DNA of 64,000 bases from Datisca glomerata (Eukaryota > Streptophyta > Magnoliopsida > Cucurbitales > Datiscaceae): NCBI GenBank assembly GCA_003255025.1, contig QANY01007975.1, positions 1 through 64,000 on the forward strand, given 5' to 3'. Below the pieces are notes generated by a model. That model had not been told where the DNA came from. It saw only the letters and a list, made by a program, of their open reading frames with translations, and searched no databases. Made by a program: the position numbers and the translations under genes. Below, piece by piece: positions 22,615 through 35,620 of this stretch. The stretch's first letter is position 1; each line of letters starts with the position of its first letter.

Positions 22615-23969
22615 ACTCTTGGCGACGTGGCTCACTATTTACGATATTATTATTTTCACTCAAGGGCAATAAAAACTTATCACATCTGAGAACCTTTCAA
22701 CGGTCATGGAACAGTAGTCACACCTTTTCACTTTCATGGGTTACAATTGCATGTAACCCATGAGAGCCAACGGTTGAGAAAAATCCCAACCGTAAGTGCA
22801 TATATATTTTTTTAATTAAATCACTTAATTAAAATAAAATAAATTAATTTTTGGCCTTTTAAGAATATAGACAAAATTAATTTTTTGAATAGTTTATTGA
22901 TTATAAGGTATCTACGTTGAGCCACTTGTTTATTAAACAAGTCCTGCACAACGTAACTCAAATCTAAGGCTAGCAAGGGGATCTTAAGGATAAAAATACA
23001 TTTGTCTACATAACTAATAAAATCTATCGATTAAACTCAAAATCGAATTTATTAATTATTAATTATGATTAACTCCACTATAAAATAATAATGAACTCCA
23101 AGTGTATTTTATATTACTCGATGTAACTATCATTGACCTATTATTCATTATGTAATGCCCCTCCATAATATAGTACTGCTCATAATCAGGTTAATTACTA
23201 TCGATCTAACATTTATACACATCTTGGTATCCTTAGGTTACAAATTCATTCTATTGGTCAACTATGATAATTTTCATACTTGATGCCTCATGTAAAATTA
23301 TAAAATATCTAGTACTCCATCAGATATACTAAGCGTTTAGTTTATTGTGGCCATATAAAGGAATTACCTAAGATGTACTATGTAGCTTAATTAAAAGTGT
23401 CTATCGATTCAACTGTTGAGAGTCTATGGACTCACTTTCTAAAAACTCAATCCTCCAACTTATGGAATATGCTAACTCATAGAGTGTCATTCTTAATAGA
23501 TCAAAACAACTGAGCTATTAAATATGAGCTCATAATTGAGATCACTTATAAAATAATAGCAATACATTATAATTTTCATTTGATAGTATTTTACTAAAAA
23601 TCAGACTCATTAGTCCTTCAATGCATTTCAAATGCACTAGTACATTAACTAGATACTCTACCTAGTGGCCAAGGTAAGTCACTCTACATAATAGAATTAA
23701 TGTACTACAACTCTCTCTTAGCAAAGCATCCAGCTTTTCACTAAACTGTGAAATTAAGTATTTACAAGTTATAAAAGACTCTTGGTTGAATACATTATTC
23801 TCATTAGCAAAATTTCATAAGACCCATAAACCAAGTACTATTATGTTTGTCGATCCTTTACAAGAATGTATTGAACATAATATGAGAATAAATTATTTAT
23901 TATTAATCAGAATTAAATATCTCAATAAAGATAATAGAATTCTAGTGCTTTTAGGGCACAATTCTAACA
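22615..23969 (-). repeat. 3' LTR of copia C (truncated at low-coordinate end)
   Basis: Matches the 5' LTR parts 34310-34567 and 35621-36736 over more than 1.2 kb; for example both contain CCATGAAAGTGAAAAGGTG (minus strand) and a run of shared AT-rich blocks. The expected LTR end (TGAAGGAATCG at 28270) is not found near 22600, so the R/U5 side is missing. This copy lacks the Helitron and serves as the empty-site reference for it at 22862-22880. Confidence 0.75.
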
Positions 23970-25500
23970 ATCTCCCACTTGCCCTAAAGCACGCCTACAA
24001 CCAGCTTAACCATCATGTTTCTCTACATGTGACCCAAAGATATTTGTGGCTAAAGTCTTTGTAAACGGGTTTGCTAGGTTCTATCGCTGAAGTAATCTAA
24101 TTGAAAATTTGAATCCATATACCCAACTAGTATGAGATTCTCACCGTGATAGAGAAACACATAATATTTCATTCTCTTAAGATAATTGAGCATATGCTTC
24201 GTAGATATCCAGTGAAATCGTCTAGATTTAACCGATATATGCTGACTAAGTCTACTACAAAATATACATTTAGTGTACAATATAACATACTTAAAACTTC
24301 TCACTACTAAAAGCAAGGGAGCTGTCTTCATGTTATATCTTACATTCTATATCATAAGACACTGACAGAATATGTAGGTTCCAAACCTAAAAAGATAACA
24401 AACCCTTTCTTGGAATCTTGCGTTGCACACCTATAGAACATATTATTATCTATGCAGTTCAAGATTAGAGCATCATGCCATATTTAAATCTCAAAAGAAC
24501 TTAATTCTTAGAATGGATACCACTTTTCCAAAGTCTCTGATATCATAAATTCAGACAAACGTGATTTTATTGGTGACATTTAATTCTACATCGTTCTCGA
24601 TGATAAAATGTCATCTATATAAAACATCAAGAAAATCATTATATTTCCTTCATTTCTCTTGTACTGGACTAAAGAATCATGCTTATCATAATTCCTAAAT
24701 TTTAGCAACAAATCCAAAAATTGAGACATAAAAATATTCATTTCAAGATCGTCATACAAGATAGTGCTCTTGACATCCATTTTCCAAAACTCGTAAACGA
24801 GATGAGCTGCAAATACAATATCTTTATAATTAGATATCACTTTGGTCTACTATCTAGCTTAGCAGCATTCTCTTTTAGCAAGTGTGCTTGACATCCACAT
24901 ATATAAATGTTACGTAAACTAGGTTTACGAACATTCCATAATTCTTGTGGTGTTTTAGATACTGTCATAGATGATGTTAGATTCAAAATACATCATTTAT
25001 AAGGCTAATCCTAAAAAAATGCCAGTTAAATAACTAAACAGCGATCTCATCATGTTAAACAACTCGTTTCTCCATACTGTTACACCATTCTCTGGGTGAC
25101 CCAGATGTAACAAACTTGAATACAATCCCGATATTTACCATGCAGTCGATGAATGCCTTTAAGTGGTATTTACCTCTTTGATCAAATTGAAGAGACTTAG
25201 TTTGTCTCTCCAATTCCTTCTTGACGTCCGTTCTAAACTGTTTGATTTTTCAAAAATTTTAGAATCGAGAAGCATAAGACAAACATATTCATATCTAGAG
25301 TGTCCGTCAATAAAATTGACATCACCTATAGCTATCCCTCACCTAGACTTTCATTTGTCCACTTAAGTTATATACTCCAACACTAACGTCACATGCCTCC
25401 ATGTCCTTCTGTCTCAAAAAAGACTCTTGGTCATATTTTTATTAATAATGAATTCGCTTACCTGTAAGAGTTCAAAAATTTTAAAGCCATGAAGTACGTC
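23970..25500 (-). pseudogene. Copia C pol remnants (integrase, RT, RNase H)
   Basis: Begins next to a polypurine tract (GGGCAAGTGGGAGAT on the minus strand). RT traces are KMDVKSTILYDDLEMNIFMSQ and MFYIDDILSS (24586-24840, YIDD form of the YVDD box). RNase-H-side traces are FHWISTKHMLNYLKRMKYYV and LVGYMDSNFQLD (24100-24240). Further fragments at 24880-25400 resemble integrase C-terminal sequence in broken frames. It is much more decayed than copia A or B. Confidence 0.65.
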
Positions 25501-28255
25501 TCTTACAGTCCTCGAATCATACTTAGATTATATGACCTAGACATATCTTATAGACATATAGTTGGCTTGAAAAAAATGTCTCCTCTATAATGTACTATGC
25601 ATATCGTTATTTTACTCCATATCATGTAACAAAAATATATAGAAATAAATGTACTATCCAAAATAGTGTATATGCATTTATCCAAAGAACAACATGCAAT
25701 CCCTCTCATTTAGTTTTTTAGTTTCGTAGAAGGTTCACATAAAATTGTGAATGTGATTAGTGATTTCAGAGTCTACACGCCAGGACGTAGTAGAATCAAT
25801 CACTTATCATTTCTTAATGAGATGCATTTAGCTCTTTATAGTTAATAAATTTTTTTAACTAGTTTTCTTGTATCTAGTCTTCCCACAATATAAGCACTCC
25901 CTATTAGAGCTTTCTCTCTTTCTTACTTTGAGTCAACTCTAATTTAGAGATCTTTGCCTATTTCAACTTATATGGGCTAAGCTTAAGCCCAAAAGAAGAA
26001 GTGGATTGGGTCACGTTTAACACAAACTATCTTCTAGATTCTCTTAACTATCTGGAGTTCCTAGATCAGTTCGACCTAATTAAACATTTTTGCTCATGCT
26101 ATAGTTTAATCACAAACTGCTGTGAGGAATCCGCTCAGGTATCAAACACTATATCGATATGGGTTTTCCCATCGATTTTATCTTTATGAACTTCTTTCTA
26201 GTTAAATAAAAACAACCATAAGGATATGATTGTCAACCAGAGTTTCTTTTGTCATCTAAGTGTTTAACATTACCCTTCAGACATATATGGAGATTAATAA
26301 TTATATCAGCTTCCATGGAGAATGAATTTACTGTAGTTTCAACATATTTGTCATATAATGACACCATGTTACATAGAGCTAAAATTCAAACCATCTGCAT
26401 AGCCAATATTAAATTTATTCTCCTGAGTGAACTCTAAGAAAGGTCTAGAGTAGCGTTAATTATGAGTGAACTTGCTTCTTTTTACGGTCAGATTAAAGTC
26501 ATAGTTAATATCTATTAGTGTCAACAACATTTATCAATAAAAATGTTAATAAGATCGTGGACAACATTTTAATTACCAAAAAATAATAAAAATCTCAATC
26601 ATTGCAAAAACATTATAATTAAAGCATACAGCATAACGCGAAAATAAAAACTAAAAAAATAACATGCAATGTACGCAACGGTATCGCAACTCTTATAAAC
26701 ATATGCACGTTTAGGCAGAACGCACATTTAAAAAAATTAGGTAGGATAGTCCAATCCAATTAACTACCAATATGATATTAATATATAATAATCCCACTAA
26801 TCTAGTATTAATATCTAGCAATTAACTAACGTTCAGCTTTGGTCTCTCAAAATAAGTAATAAGAACCGCTTAGGTGGGATACTAAAAAACAAGTCAAGTG
26901 TAAGACTTGTGTCAAGTGGACAACTCCTGCCTAGGCAGACCGTTTCAAGTTATTCACTAATCAATGTGATCATTATGAAGATCATACTTGTAAAATCTGT
27001 ACTTCAGATACCCTCCTTTAAGGAGCTTCCAAGATTGAAGACGAGATACCCTAACATCTTACTATGATCCATTAATGGAGATCGTGAGTTTCGATTAAGA
27101 GTCTCGCTCCCACTTGATTTTCTAAATAACATGAGTTTTTATTACTGTAGGTTACTAAGTGACATTAGGTGATTAGCCAACCTAATCTTTATTAACCTAC
27201 TTCGATTAAACAAGCATACTTAATTAGTATTATATTTAAATTAATACAATTTTGTCTAAATTGTAATAATTCATAATTTAATTAACGGAAAATTAAATAT
27301 CTAGCGAGATTATTAAAATTAAAAATTATATTTAAATAAAAACTAGCAACATACTTCTAGGGTTAGTCAGTTTATACCATAATCGATTATGCTTAATTTT
27401 ATCTGCATTATGCAATCACAAACGCTTATCCTTTTAGAAACTTATAGCCACATCTAAATGTGATGTGCCTAAAATAAAATTTTATAAGCATGCTGGGCAT
27501 AAAACATAATAAAAAATGGTAGGGTATAACAGAAAAATGTCTAAAACATGACCTAGCCTTGCATAACTCTACTCTATCTTAATTTAAAGTCTAAAATTGA
27601 TCTTCAAGATAGGCTGAGATCGATCTCTGACACTGGAACCATCTACTGCTTGTTGACATCCTTGTTCTCACCTTTGAGAATCACCGGCCACCTCTGACCA
27701 ACACCCATTGCTTCACAATATTCATCCCGTTCCCACGAACAGAAACTGAAAAACTGAAAAAAAAATTCCCTTACTCCCAATGTGTCTGATTCAGCCTCAA
27801 ATTTGATAGGAAAAACTTTCGAATATGGTCTTCTTCCTAAAACACAAAAATATGGGTCTTTGAGTTATCTTTTCATAGGGTTTTGAATCTCTTTATCGTT
27901 TCAATCCGATATGAGATCTGAATGTTATGATCCAAATACTGAACCTGTCATTGTGTAGCCACTCCTACGCGAACGCGAGTTTACATCCGATTTTCGATAC
28001 TCCTTTCGCATCGTTTCGATTTCTTCCCGACAGAAATAATTACATCACACCAAACATAACTTTCTCGAAGAAAGTTTACAGGAATCTATGAAAATTAAAT
28101 ATGAATCTTAAAGGAAAAAACAATCTCTTCATAGATTGTCCCTCTAATAAAATAATCAACAGAAAATTATACAAAATCTAAATGGTTATGTAAGAGGATA
28201 TCGAAAACAATCATAAATATTTCACAAAGCATTTGTCGAATAATTCAGAATCTTT
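25501..28255 (-). other. Copia C gag/leader region, no readable gene
   Basis: From its position this should hold gag and the untranslated leader, but I cannot read a convincing gag. The segment 26900-28255 is AT-rich leader-like sequence. A slightly GC-rich patch near 27620-27740 recalls the GC-rich patches in the leaders of the other copia copies. Confidence 0.4.
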
Positions 28256-28269
28256 GCACTGATACCAAT
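28256..28269 (-). other. Primer-binding site of copia C
   Basis: The minus strand reads ATTGGTATCAGTGC directly after the LTR end CCTTCA. It is nearly identical to the standard plant copia initiator-tRNA-Met primer site. Confidence 0.75.
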
Positions 28270-28665
28270 TGAAGGAATCGATGCAGCGGAAAAATCAGAA
28301 TCTTGAAATATTCGAAAAATAACTTATTTATATTATGAATTAGAAAAAATACATCTTGAAGTATGACGATAAAAAATAAAACCTCATAGTTTTGCTTACT
28401 ATTTTTCAAACCGTCAATCAAAATCAAGGACGGAGTCTCCAAGAAAATCATAAACCAAAATTAACTCATGTCTTCTCTTCATCTAAAAATTTTGTTCGCC
28501 CAGAAAACAGGGACTTGTCGAAAGTAATCAAACTCTCCTTTAAGAGATGAAGAAACTACATATTCAATCACGACTCCCTTCTCTCTGTGGTTTTCCCAAG
28601 TCGATGAAACATCTTGGTGTTCTTTCTACTCTGTAAACTCAAAATCACTCTTATTTCACCCACTT

Positions 28666-30156
28666 ATGTCTTCCGATTCTAATGCAAAGGAGATGGCGAG
28701 TTCATCTCAGGATGCTGATCAAGATATGGAAGAGGTTAGAGCACTTATTCAAGAATTTAAGCTATCTGAAAAGGAAGCCACGATTTTCAGCTGAGTGACT
28801 CTATGAAGCAAAATGAACGCGAGGACTGTGAACTCAGCTTGCTGGGCTCTCGTATTTCGCAGAGTAATTTTAACTGTGTTGCCCTCAAAGAAACCCTCTG
28901 TGTTGCTTGGAATCTTCAAAATCCTGTGCGATTTCTTGAGGTTAGAGACAACCTTTTTCCAAATTATCTTTCATTCCAAAGTTGTTTGTTTACGAGTGTG
29001 GACCTTGGTTGATTGATAATCAATTAATGGCATTTGCGCCATGGGAGCCTAGTCTCAATATTCAGAAATTTCAAGTCAGGAAGAGTAGAATTTGGATTCA
29101 GCTCCACAATCTTCCTCTTGATTGTAGAGGGGAAAACCTGTTAAGAAAATTATGTACTCCATTGGGAACTCTTCTCCTCCTCGATAATGGACGTGGGACA
29201 ACTAGAATTGAACAGAGCCGATATATTCGGGTGTGAATTAAAATGGATATTACTCAGCCCCTTTCCAGAGGGATTCTCATCCAAAACGCTAATTCACACA
29301 CCTGAGTAGAGTATATATATGAACGGTTGCCTACTTTTTGTGCCTACTGTGGGAAAATTGGTCATGGCGATCAAGTTTGTTTTGAACTGAGGCGGGATCA
29401 ACAAGCAGGGCTTGAATTTTTGTTCCGTTATGACAATACCCTTCGGGCAGCCACAGGTCGTAAACCACAGGTTAGACTCAGAGGCAGGTACGATCGGGGC
29501 AAGCTAGCCCATCGTGAGCCCTCTTTGGAGGAGACTTCTAAGACTTATTCTGGGACTGCTGGAAAGATGCTCAGGGACCTAGCAATGATTTGGTTTCCCA
29601 TCTACCTGAAATGTCAACAAGCTTACCATCTAATCAACTTTCTGGTTTTCCGATTGTCCCCTACACCAACCCTTTGGCCGACAGTATGATGCCAGCTAAG
29701 TCTATGCTTTGGGAAGAGGCTAAATTTGTAAGGACGAGTTCACAACCAACTGAGGGAGCATTCATTACTGCCCCATCTAATTGCCAAAACAGTAGGGCTT
29801 TAGTTCTTCATGATCTCTCTAACCCAGCTGCCTTAGATTTTCTCTCACGTGGTCTGCTTCAGATACATGAACCAAGTCTTCAAGGGCGTATTCCAGACCT
29901 ACAACCATTTGGTGCAAAGTCCAGGAGAAAACACAGGTAACCCACTAAGGTTAGTAAACACCAGACAGTAGCTAAATGGACAAATTTGAAGCGGGTCCGA
30001 CAAGGTGGCGCTGAAATTCTTCATGAAGCACTGTTCAATGTAGAGATCCTTCAACAACATTCGAGTGGTGTTTTTCCGCGGAAACTCGATGTAGATAATT
30101 CCTGTCAGAAAGAGGTGGTGGAGACCTCCCTTAACGGGTCTCCACCACAGCCATGA
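28666..30156 (+). pseudogene. LINE ORF1 (gag-like, DUF4283 and CCHC knuckle)
   Basis: From ATG 28666 (MSSDSNAKEMASSSQDADQD). A stop occurs after KEATIFS, then the frame continues with NARTVNSACWALVFRRV and IFKILCDF, similar to DUF4283 gag-like domains of plant L1 elements. VRKSRIWIQLHNLPLDCRG (about 29075) is a hallmark of that family. A zinc knuckle reads CAYCGKIGHGDQVC (29340-29380), a complete CX2CX4HX4C. The C-terminal stretch KRVRQGGAEILHEALFNVE runs to the TGA at 30154-30156, overlapping the ORF2 start. Frameshifts or stops occur near 28795, 29236, 29305 and 29690. Confidence 0.75.
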
Positions 30157-33100
30157 AATTCTTATGTTAGAACTGTCAAGGTGTTAGGAGACCCTTGATA
30201 GTTCATAGTCTTCACGAATCAGTGAATAAATTCTCCCCGGATGTCGTTTTCCTTCAAGAGACAAAGAACAAGCAACCCCGAATGAAGCACATCAAGCAGC
30301 GTCTGCGTTACCCTTACGGTTTGGTGGAGCTGCTGAACTCGCGAGGGGGACTTTGTTTATTTCGGAGGGAGAAGACAATGGTGAAGGTTATATCTTATGC
30401 TTCTTTTATGGCTGAAGCTAAAGTTGTTGATAGTTTGAGTAATCAGCAGTGGCATTTTATTGGGGCATATGGGTGTCATGACCCCAAGGAAAGGCAGCTT
30501 CATTTTGAGCTTCTTACTCACAAAATTCCTTCTATCTCTGGGTCGGTTCTCATTACAGGGGATTTTAATGAGGTCCTTCACTTGTCGGAGAAATCTGGGG
30601 GCAATCCAGTTAATTTTTAGACTAGGGAGTTTCTACAAAGCACGATACGCGACTGTAATCTTGTATATTTACGGTTTGTTGGCAGCCCTTTTACTTGGTG
30701 TAATCGTAGGGAAGCTGCACCAATCAGCTGTCATTTAGATAAAGTCATGGTTTCCTGTAATTGGATCCCCCAGTTTGAGAAAGCTTTGGTGCAACATCTT
30801 AGCTACCCTTGTTCAGATCACTCCATGTTGCTTATGGATACTCAGCCTAGCTTTCGAGTTAAAAGGGTGCCTCAACCGTTTCGTTTTGATGTACGGTGGG
30901 TTACGATGGAGAGCTGTAAGCAAGTTTTTTCGCAATCATAGGAGCCTTTGCTGCACAGCTCGGCTGGGGAGACTATCCTTAGGAAACTCAATTTCACGAG
31001 GGAGAACCTAGTTCAATGGAGGAGAAAGCCTTTGTACAACTCACAGAACCGCATCAAAGAACTCTCTTCTCAACTTCATGCCTTTTATGTGAAGCCCAAC
31101 AGAAATATGGAGGTCATCAGAAACTTGGAAAGGGATCTAGAGAAAGCTGTTATTGACAAGGAACACTATTGGAGAGACAAGGCTCATGTTGAATGGCTTA
31201 ATCTAGGAGATCGTAATACAATCTTCTTTCACGCGAAGTTTAAACAAAGAAGAAGGATTCTCCAAATCCCAGGTTTAGAGGATGAAAATGGGGTTTGGCA
31301 TATGGATCAAGAGGACTTAAAAAGAATAGCCCCTGCTTACTTCCATAATTTAATTACCTCTCAAAATCCTACAAGTGTTAATCAATTGATGGGAGTCCTG
31401 CAAGGCAAAGTTACCAAGATCCAAAATGAGGACCTTATTGCTCCATTTCAAGCAGCAGAAATTGAGACAACCTTAACTCAGATGCATGCTTCCAGAGCCC
31501 CAGGACCTGACGAGTTTAATGCAGGTTTTTTTCAAGGTCATTGGACAGTGGTAGGTCAAGATGTTTTAGCATTATTTGATGAGTTTCATGCTCCGGGGCT
31601 GCTGCCTCAGGGGATTAACATAACCCACATCAGTCTTATCCCTAAAAAATCTTCTCCGAGGTCTATGCGTGATTTTCGGCCTATATCACTTTGCAATGTT
31701 ATTTATAAGCTTATAGCTAAGGTGTTGTGCAATCCATTCAAACCCATTTTTCAGGGCCTTATTTCCCCTTATCAGGGTACTTTTGTGACAGGAAGGAGAA
31801 TCCAAGACAACATCCGTATTGTTCATTAAGTTCTCTATTCCTTGCGGAAGGGATCCAGAAGCAAAGTGGGTAACATGATCTTCAAGCTCGATATGGCCAA
31901 CGCATGCGATAAACTCGAATGGGTATTTATCGAGGCTGTTTTAACAAAGCTGAATTTTCATAACAATGGATTCGCTGGATAATGGAATGCATCACTACAG
32001 TCTCTTTTTCAGTAATTTTGAATGGGAAACTAACAGGGAGCATCTTACATACTCAAGGAATAAGGCAGGGTGATCCTTTATCTCCCTACCTTTTTATTTT
32101 GTGTCTTGAAGTCTCTCAACAACTTTCTTTAGTTGTGGAGTCCAAGCAAATTCACGGTTTCTCCCCCAGGAGGCTCATACCCTCCATCTCCCATTTATTT
32201 TTTTGCTGATGATGCTATCCTTTTCTGCAAAGCTTCGGATTCAGAAGTTTCAACAATCAAATCCATTATAAGGGAGTATTGCGCAGCTTCAGGGCAATCG
32301 GTAAATTTTCATAAAAGCTCTATCTATTTTTCCCCTAATGTCCCACCTAAATTGCAGCATAATCTATTCTTTACTCAATATTAATCTGTGTGGGGGTTTT
32401 GGGAAATATTTAGGTCTTGCTTCAGCTTTTGGCAGCTCTAAAAGGCAATTTTTTTATGATATTCGTCAAAATCTGGAGTCCTGTATACACGGTTGAGCCG
32501 AGCATTTTTTGTCTCCAGCAGGTAAGGAAATCTTGATTAAGGCAGTGACTTATGCATTACCAGTTTACTCAATGCAGTGTTTTAAGCTTTCAGTTTTGAA
32601 TTATGATAACATCTGTAAATGCCTTGGTCAATTCTGGTAGGTTCAAATAGTACTAAACAAAAGATTCACTGGGCTTCTTGGGAGTCGCTCATAGAGGAGA
32701 AGGTTTGTGGAGGTATCGGCTTTAAGGACTTTGAATGTTTTAATAAAGCTATGTTAGCCAAAAATTGCTGGTATTTACTCATTAACCCCTCGAGTCTCCT
32801 TTTTAAAGTGTTGCAGTATAAATACTTTCTAACCTCAGGTTTCCTTCAAGCAGGTTTCTTGTGGAAGATAGGAGATGGCTGAAATATTGATGTGTGGGAA
32901 GGCCCCGGATCCCAAGAGCAGGTGCTTTTATTCCTCAATCTCCTAAAAATGAGTTGATTAAATATGTGGCTGATCTTTTTTTGGGTAACCGTGGTGAAAG
33001 GAATCATGCGTTAATTAATAGTATTTTTGACAAAGAAGAGGCAAAAAACATTTTTAATATTCCCCTTTTTACAACACCTCTTATGGACTCTAAATGGTGG

Positions 33101-34251
33101 GCTTATGCTAGTACATGGACCTACTTTGTTAACTCTGCTTATAAAATTGCTGTTTTGAGAAAAAATATGACATCGGCTCGCTCTTTTGATGGCTGAAATT
33201 TCAAATTTAATAGATTATGGAGTTCTGTTTGGAAATTGAACACTGCACCTAAAATTCTCCACTTTTTGTGGAAGCTATTGCATGGTTTTCTCCCCTCGAA
33301 GGATACTCTTTTCAAGAAGAAGGTGCTTATTTCTAATCCATATTGTCTATTGTGTGGAGTTGAGGCTGAAATTGCTCTGCATGTCTTTTTCAATTGCTCC
33401 TATGCCAAAGAGTTTTGGTCTTCTTGTGAGTTAAATAAAGATGCACTGATTTTTTGTGGGTCTTATTGCTGGCACGTTTGGGAGAGCTTCATTCGTAGGA
33501 CTAATAGACATCGGAATGCCTCTATCTGGGCTAGCAAAGTTGCCTATGGTCTGTGGCGCATTTGGAAAATCCGGAATGACTTGATTTTTGATGGCATTAA
33601 AACAGGGATTGGTGAGGCTGTTTGGCTTGGCATTGGGAGCTTGCTCGGTTCGCCTCAGCGAAAAATACTCTTCATAACCTGACTTGCCAGGAGGTTCCGA
33701 GCAAGAGGACATTGGATTCTCACAATATTCGTTCAGAATCTTATCAGGTGTTGGATCGGCTTTCCTGGCACAAATGGTAGCCCCCTCCTCTTCGTTATGT
33801 TAAACTGAACATTGATGCTTCTGGGTCTCCAGTGAACTCTGGCTCTGCTACTGGATGGGTATGTCGTGGGTCAAATGGGGAATACCTTGGAGAAGGATGG
33901 GTTTCGGCCGAACAAGAAGCTACTTACTGTTCCCTTCTTATGGCGCTAATTGCAGGTCTTACTCACTGTAGCTCCAACTTTTGGTTAAACATTGAGGTTG
34001 AATCGCCTTGCCGGGAGCTTTGGGCCCAATTTTCCTCTAACACTCAGTCGAATGGTGTTATCTTTCAGTCGGTTTTCACAGAATTATCTAATTTCTCTGA
34101 TGTAAAGTTCTATTATGTAAATCCTACTTTGAGTTTAGTTGCTAAGGAAATAGTTGATCGTGCTGATAGTATGTGTTATAGTAGTTCTTTCGGTAATCCT
34201 TCCCCTTTGTGGATTCTCCCTTTTGTACATCATGAAGTTCCTAATGAATAG
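30153..34251 (+). pseudogene. LINE ORF2: endonuclease, reverse transcriptase, zf-RVT, RNase H
   Basis: ATG at 30153; the expected MK-LSWNCQG start reads MKFLC-stop-NCQG, a Trp-to-stop change. The APE-type endonuclease shows VVFLQETKN, ITGDFNEVL and CSDHSMLLM. RT (30948-32400) includes [44 protein letters not shown], ILKEx-type QGDPLSPYLF (32070-32100) and the catalytic FADDAILF near 32202. Then come a KQKIHWASWE region (32650), a zf-RVT domain with LHFLWKLLHGFLP and CLLCGVEAEIALHVFFNC (33255-33400), and an RNase H domain starting LNIDASGSPVNSGSATGW (33805-34000). It ends at TAG 34249-34251. In-frame stops at about 30168, 30620, 31829 and 31980 plus frameshifts at 32130-32620 disable it. Confidence 0.85.
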
Positions 34252-34567
34252 TATTTTCTTGTCCAAAAAAAAAAATCACGACTAAAGGGAGAAAAACGAA
34301 AATACAACATGCCATGTGTCCGCATTAAGTCTTATCATTTCATTGAAGGGTAATAAAAACTTATTTCATCTGAGAACCTTTCAATGGTCATGGAGCAGTC
34401 GGCACACCTTTTCACTTTCATGGGTTACAATTGCATGTAACCCATGAGAGCAACGGTTGAGAAAAATCCCAACCGTAAGTGTGTGTATATATATATATAT
34501 ATTAATTAAATCAATAAATCAAAATTATATAAGTTAACATTAATTAAATTTTGGTTTTTTAAGAATA

Positions 34568-34600
34568 CTAGTTGAAACATACGTGCTTCGCACGTATTCA

Positions 34601-34631
<31 letters not shown>

Positions 34632-35620
34632 NTAATTTCTCGTTATCAAAATATATTAATGTATTTCTATAAATTCATTTATATGAATTTTTCAAATTAT
34701 ACATAATATTTAATTTATAAATTTATAACAAACAAATTATTATTGACTTATAATTAAATATTTGTTATAAAAGATCTTGAAATTAATGTATGGATATTCA
34801 CATCTCTTATTACATAAAATTATCAAATATTTTATTTTACTAACTTCAAACAAATTATTATTGAATAAAAATAAAACATTATCAAATGAATTAAACGAGA
34901 AAGGTGGTGAGAGATCTAATTTGTGCTATATTCTAATAGATCCAAAGGATAATATGTGCTATATTTTCATCTAATTTGTGCTATATTTTGATAGACTTTA
35001 AATGATATCTCTAATTTGTGTTATATTTTCTTCGTTTATATCGCACGCGTTAAATTAATTTAAAATATATGTAGCATTTCTAATATTAAATGTTGAAATA
35101 AGTATTACTTTTTAAACTAATTATAAATCTAAATTAAAGATAAAATAATAATAAATACGATTGTTTATGATAGTATTGAAATTGCACAAAAAATATTATT
35201 GCTATTTGACTGATATATAAAATGATTATTAGACAATTTTTAAGACTTTATTATATTAAGAGACAATTTATCTAATTCAAAATTGTTTATGTCAATTCAT
35301 TTATATGAATTTTCATAATATTTGATTTTATAAATGTCTAACAATTAAATTATTGTTGACTTCAAACTAATCTCAAAATCCATTGAAATTCATCTTTATG
35401 GATATTTATAATTTTAATTATAAAATATTATAAAAAAATATTTAATTTTATAAACTATTTATAAAAAAATTATGATTGAGTATAAAATAATAATCCATAT
35501 ATCTCATTATATTAAATGATAAAATCAAATCTCTAAGTTGTACTATATTCTAAGGATATTTAAAGGATAAAAATGAGAATAAAAAGTTTATCCCCTTTAA
35601 ACCCTTTTAACATATTAAGA
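34568..35620 (-). mobile_element. Non-autonomous Helitron, complete, 1053 bp
   Basis: On the minus strand it starts TCTTAATATG (35620) and ends with a perfect hairpin TACGTGC-GAA-GCACGTA (34580-34596), then TGTTTCAACTAG (ending 34568). The insertion lies between A and T with no target duplication. Joining the flanks gives AAGAATATAGACAAAATT, identical to the empty site in the 3' LTR at 22862-22880. There is no coding capacity (Rep/helicase absent), so it depends on an autonomous partner. It is very AT-rich, with an AT microsatellite beside the hairpin. Confidence 0.88.
34601..34632. repeat. AT dinucleotide microsatellite with one ambiguous base
   Basis: A run of about 15 AT units ending at the only N in the window (34632). 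The N probably marks a microsatellite length or base-calling problem. The run sits inside the Helitron next to its 3' hairpin. Confidence 0.9.

Larger units (their letters stand above)
28576..34273 (+). mobile_element. LINE (L1-type), nearly full length
   Basis: The element has a 90-bp 5' UTR, ORF1, ORF2, a short 3' end and a poly(A) tract of about 11 (34265-34275). It is flanked by a 10-bp target duplication AATCACGACT at 28566-28575 and 34274-34283. It inserted into the copia C 5' LTR on the opposite strand. ORF1 and ORF2 overlap by ATGA at 30153-30156. Several stops make it inactive, but domain order is complete and reads well, so it looks younger than its host copia. Confidence 0.9.
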
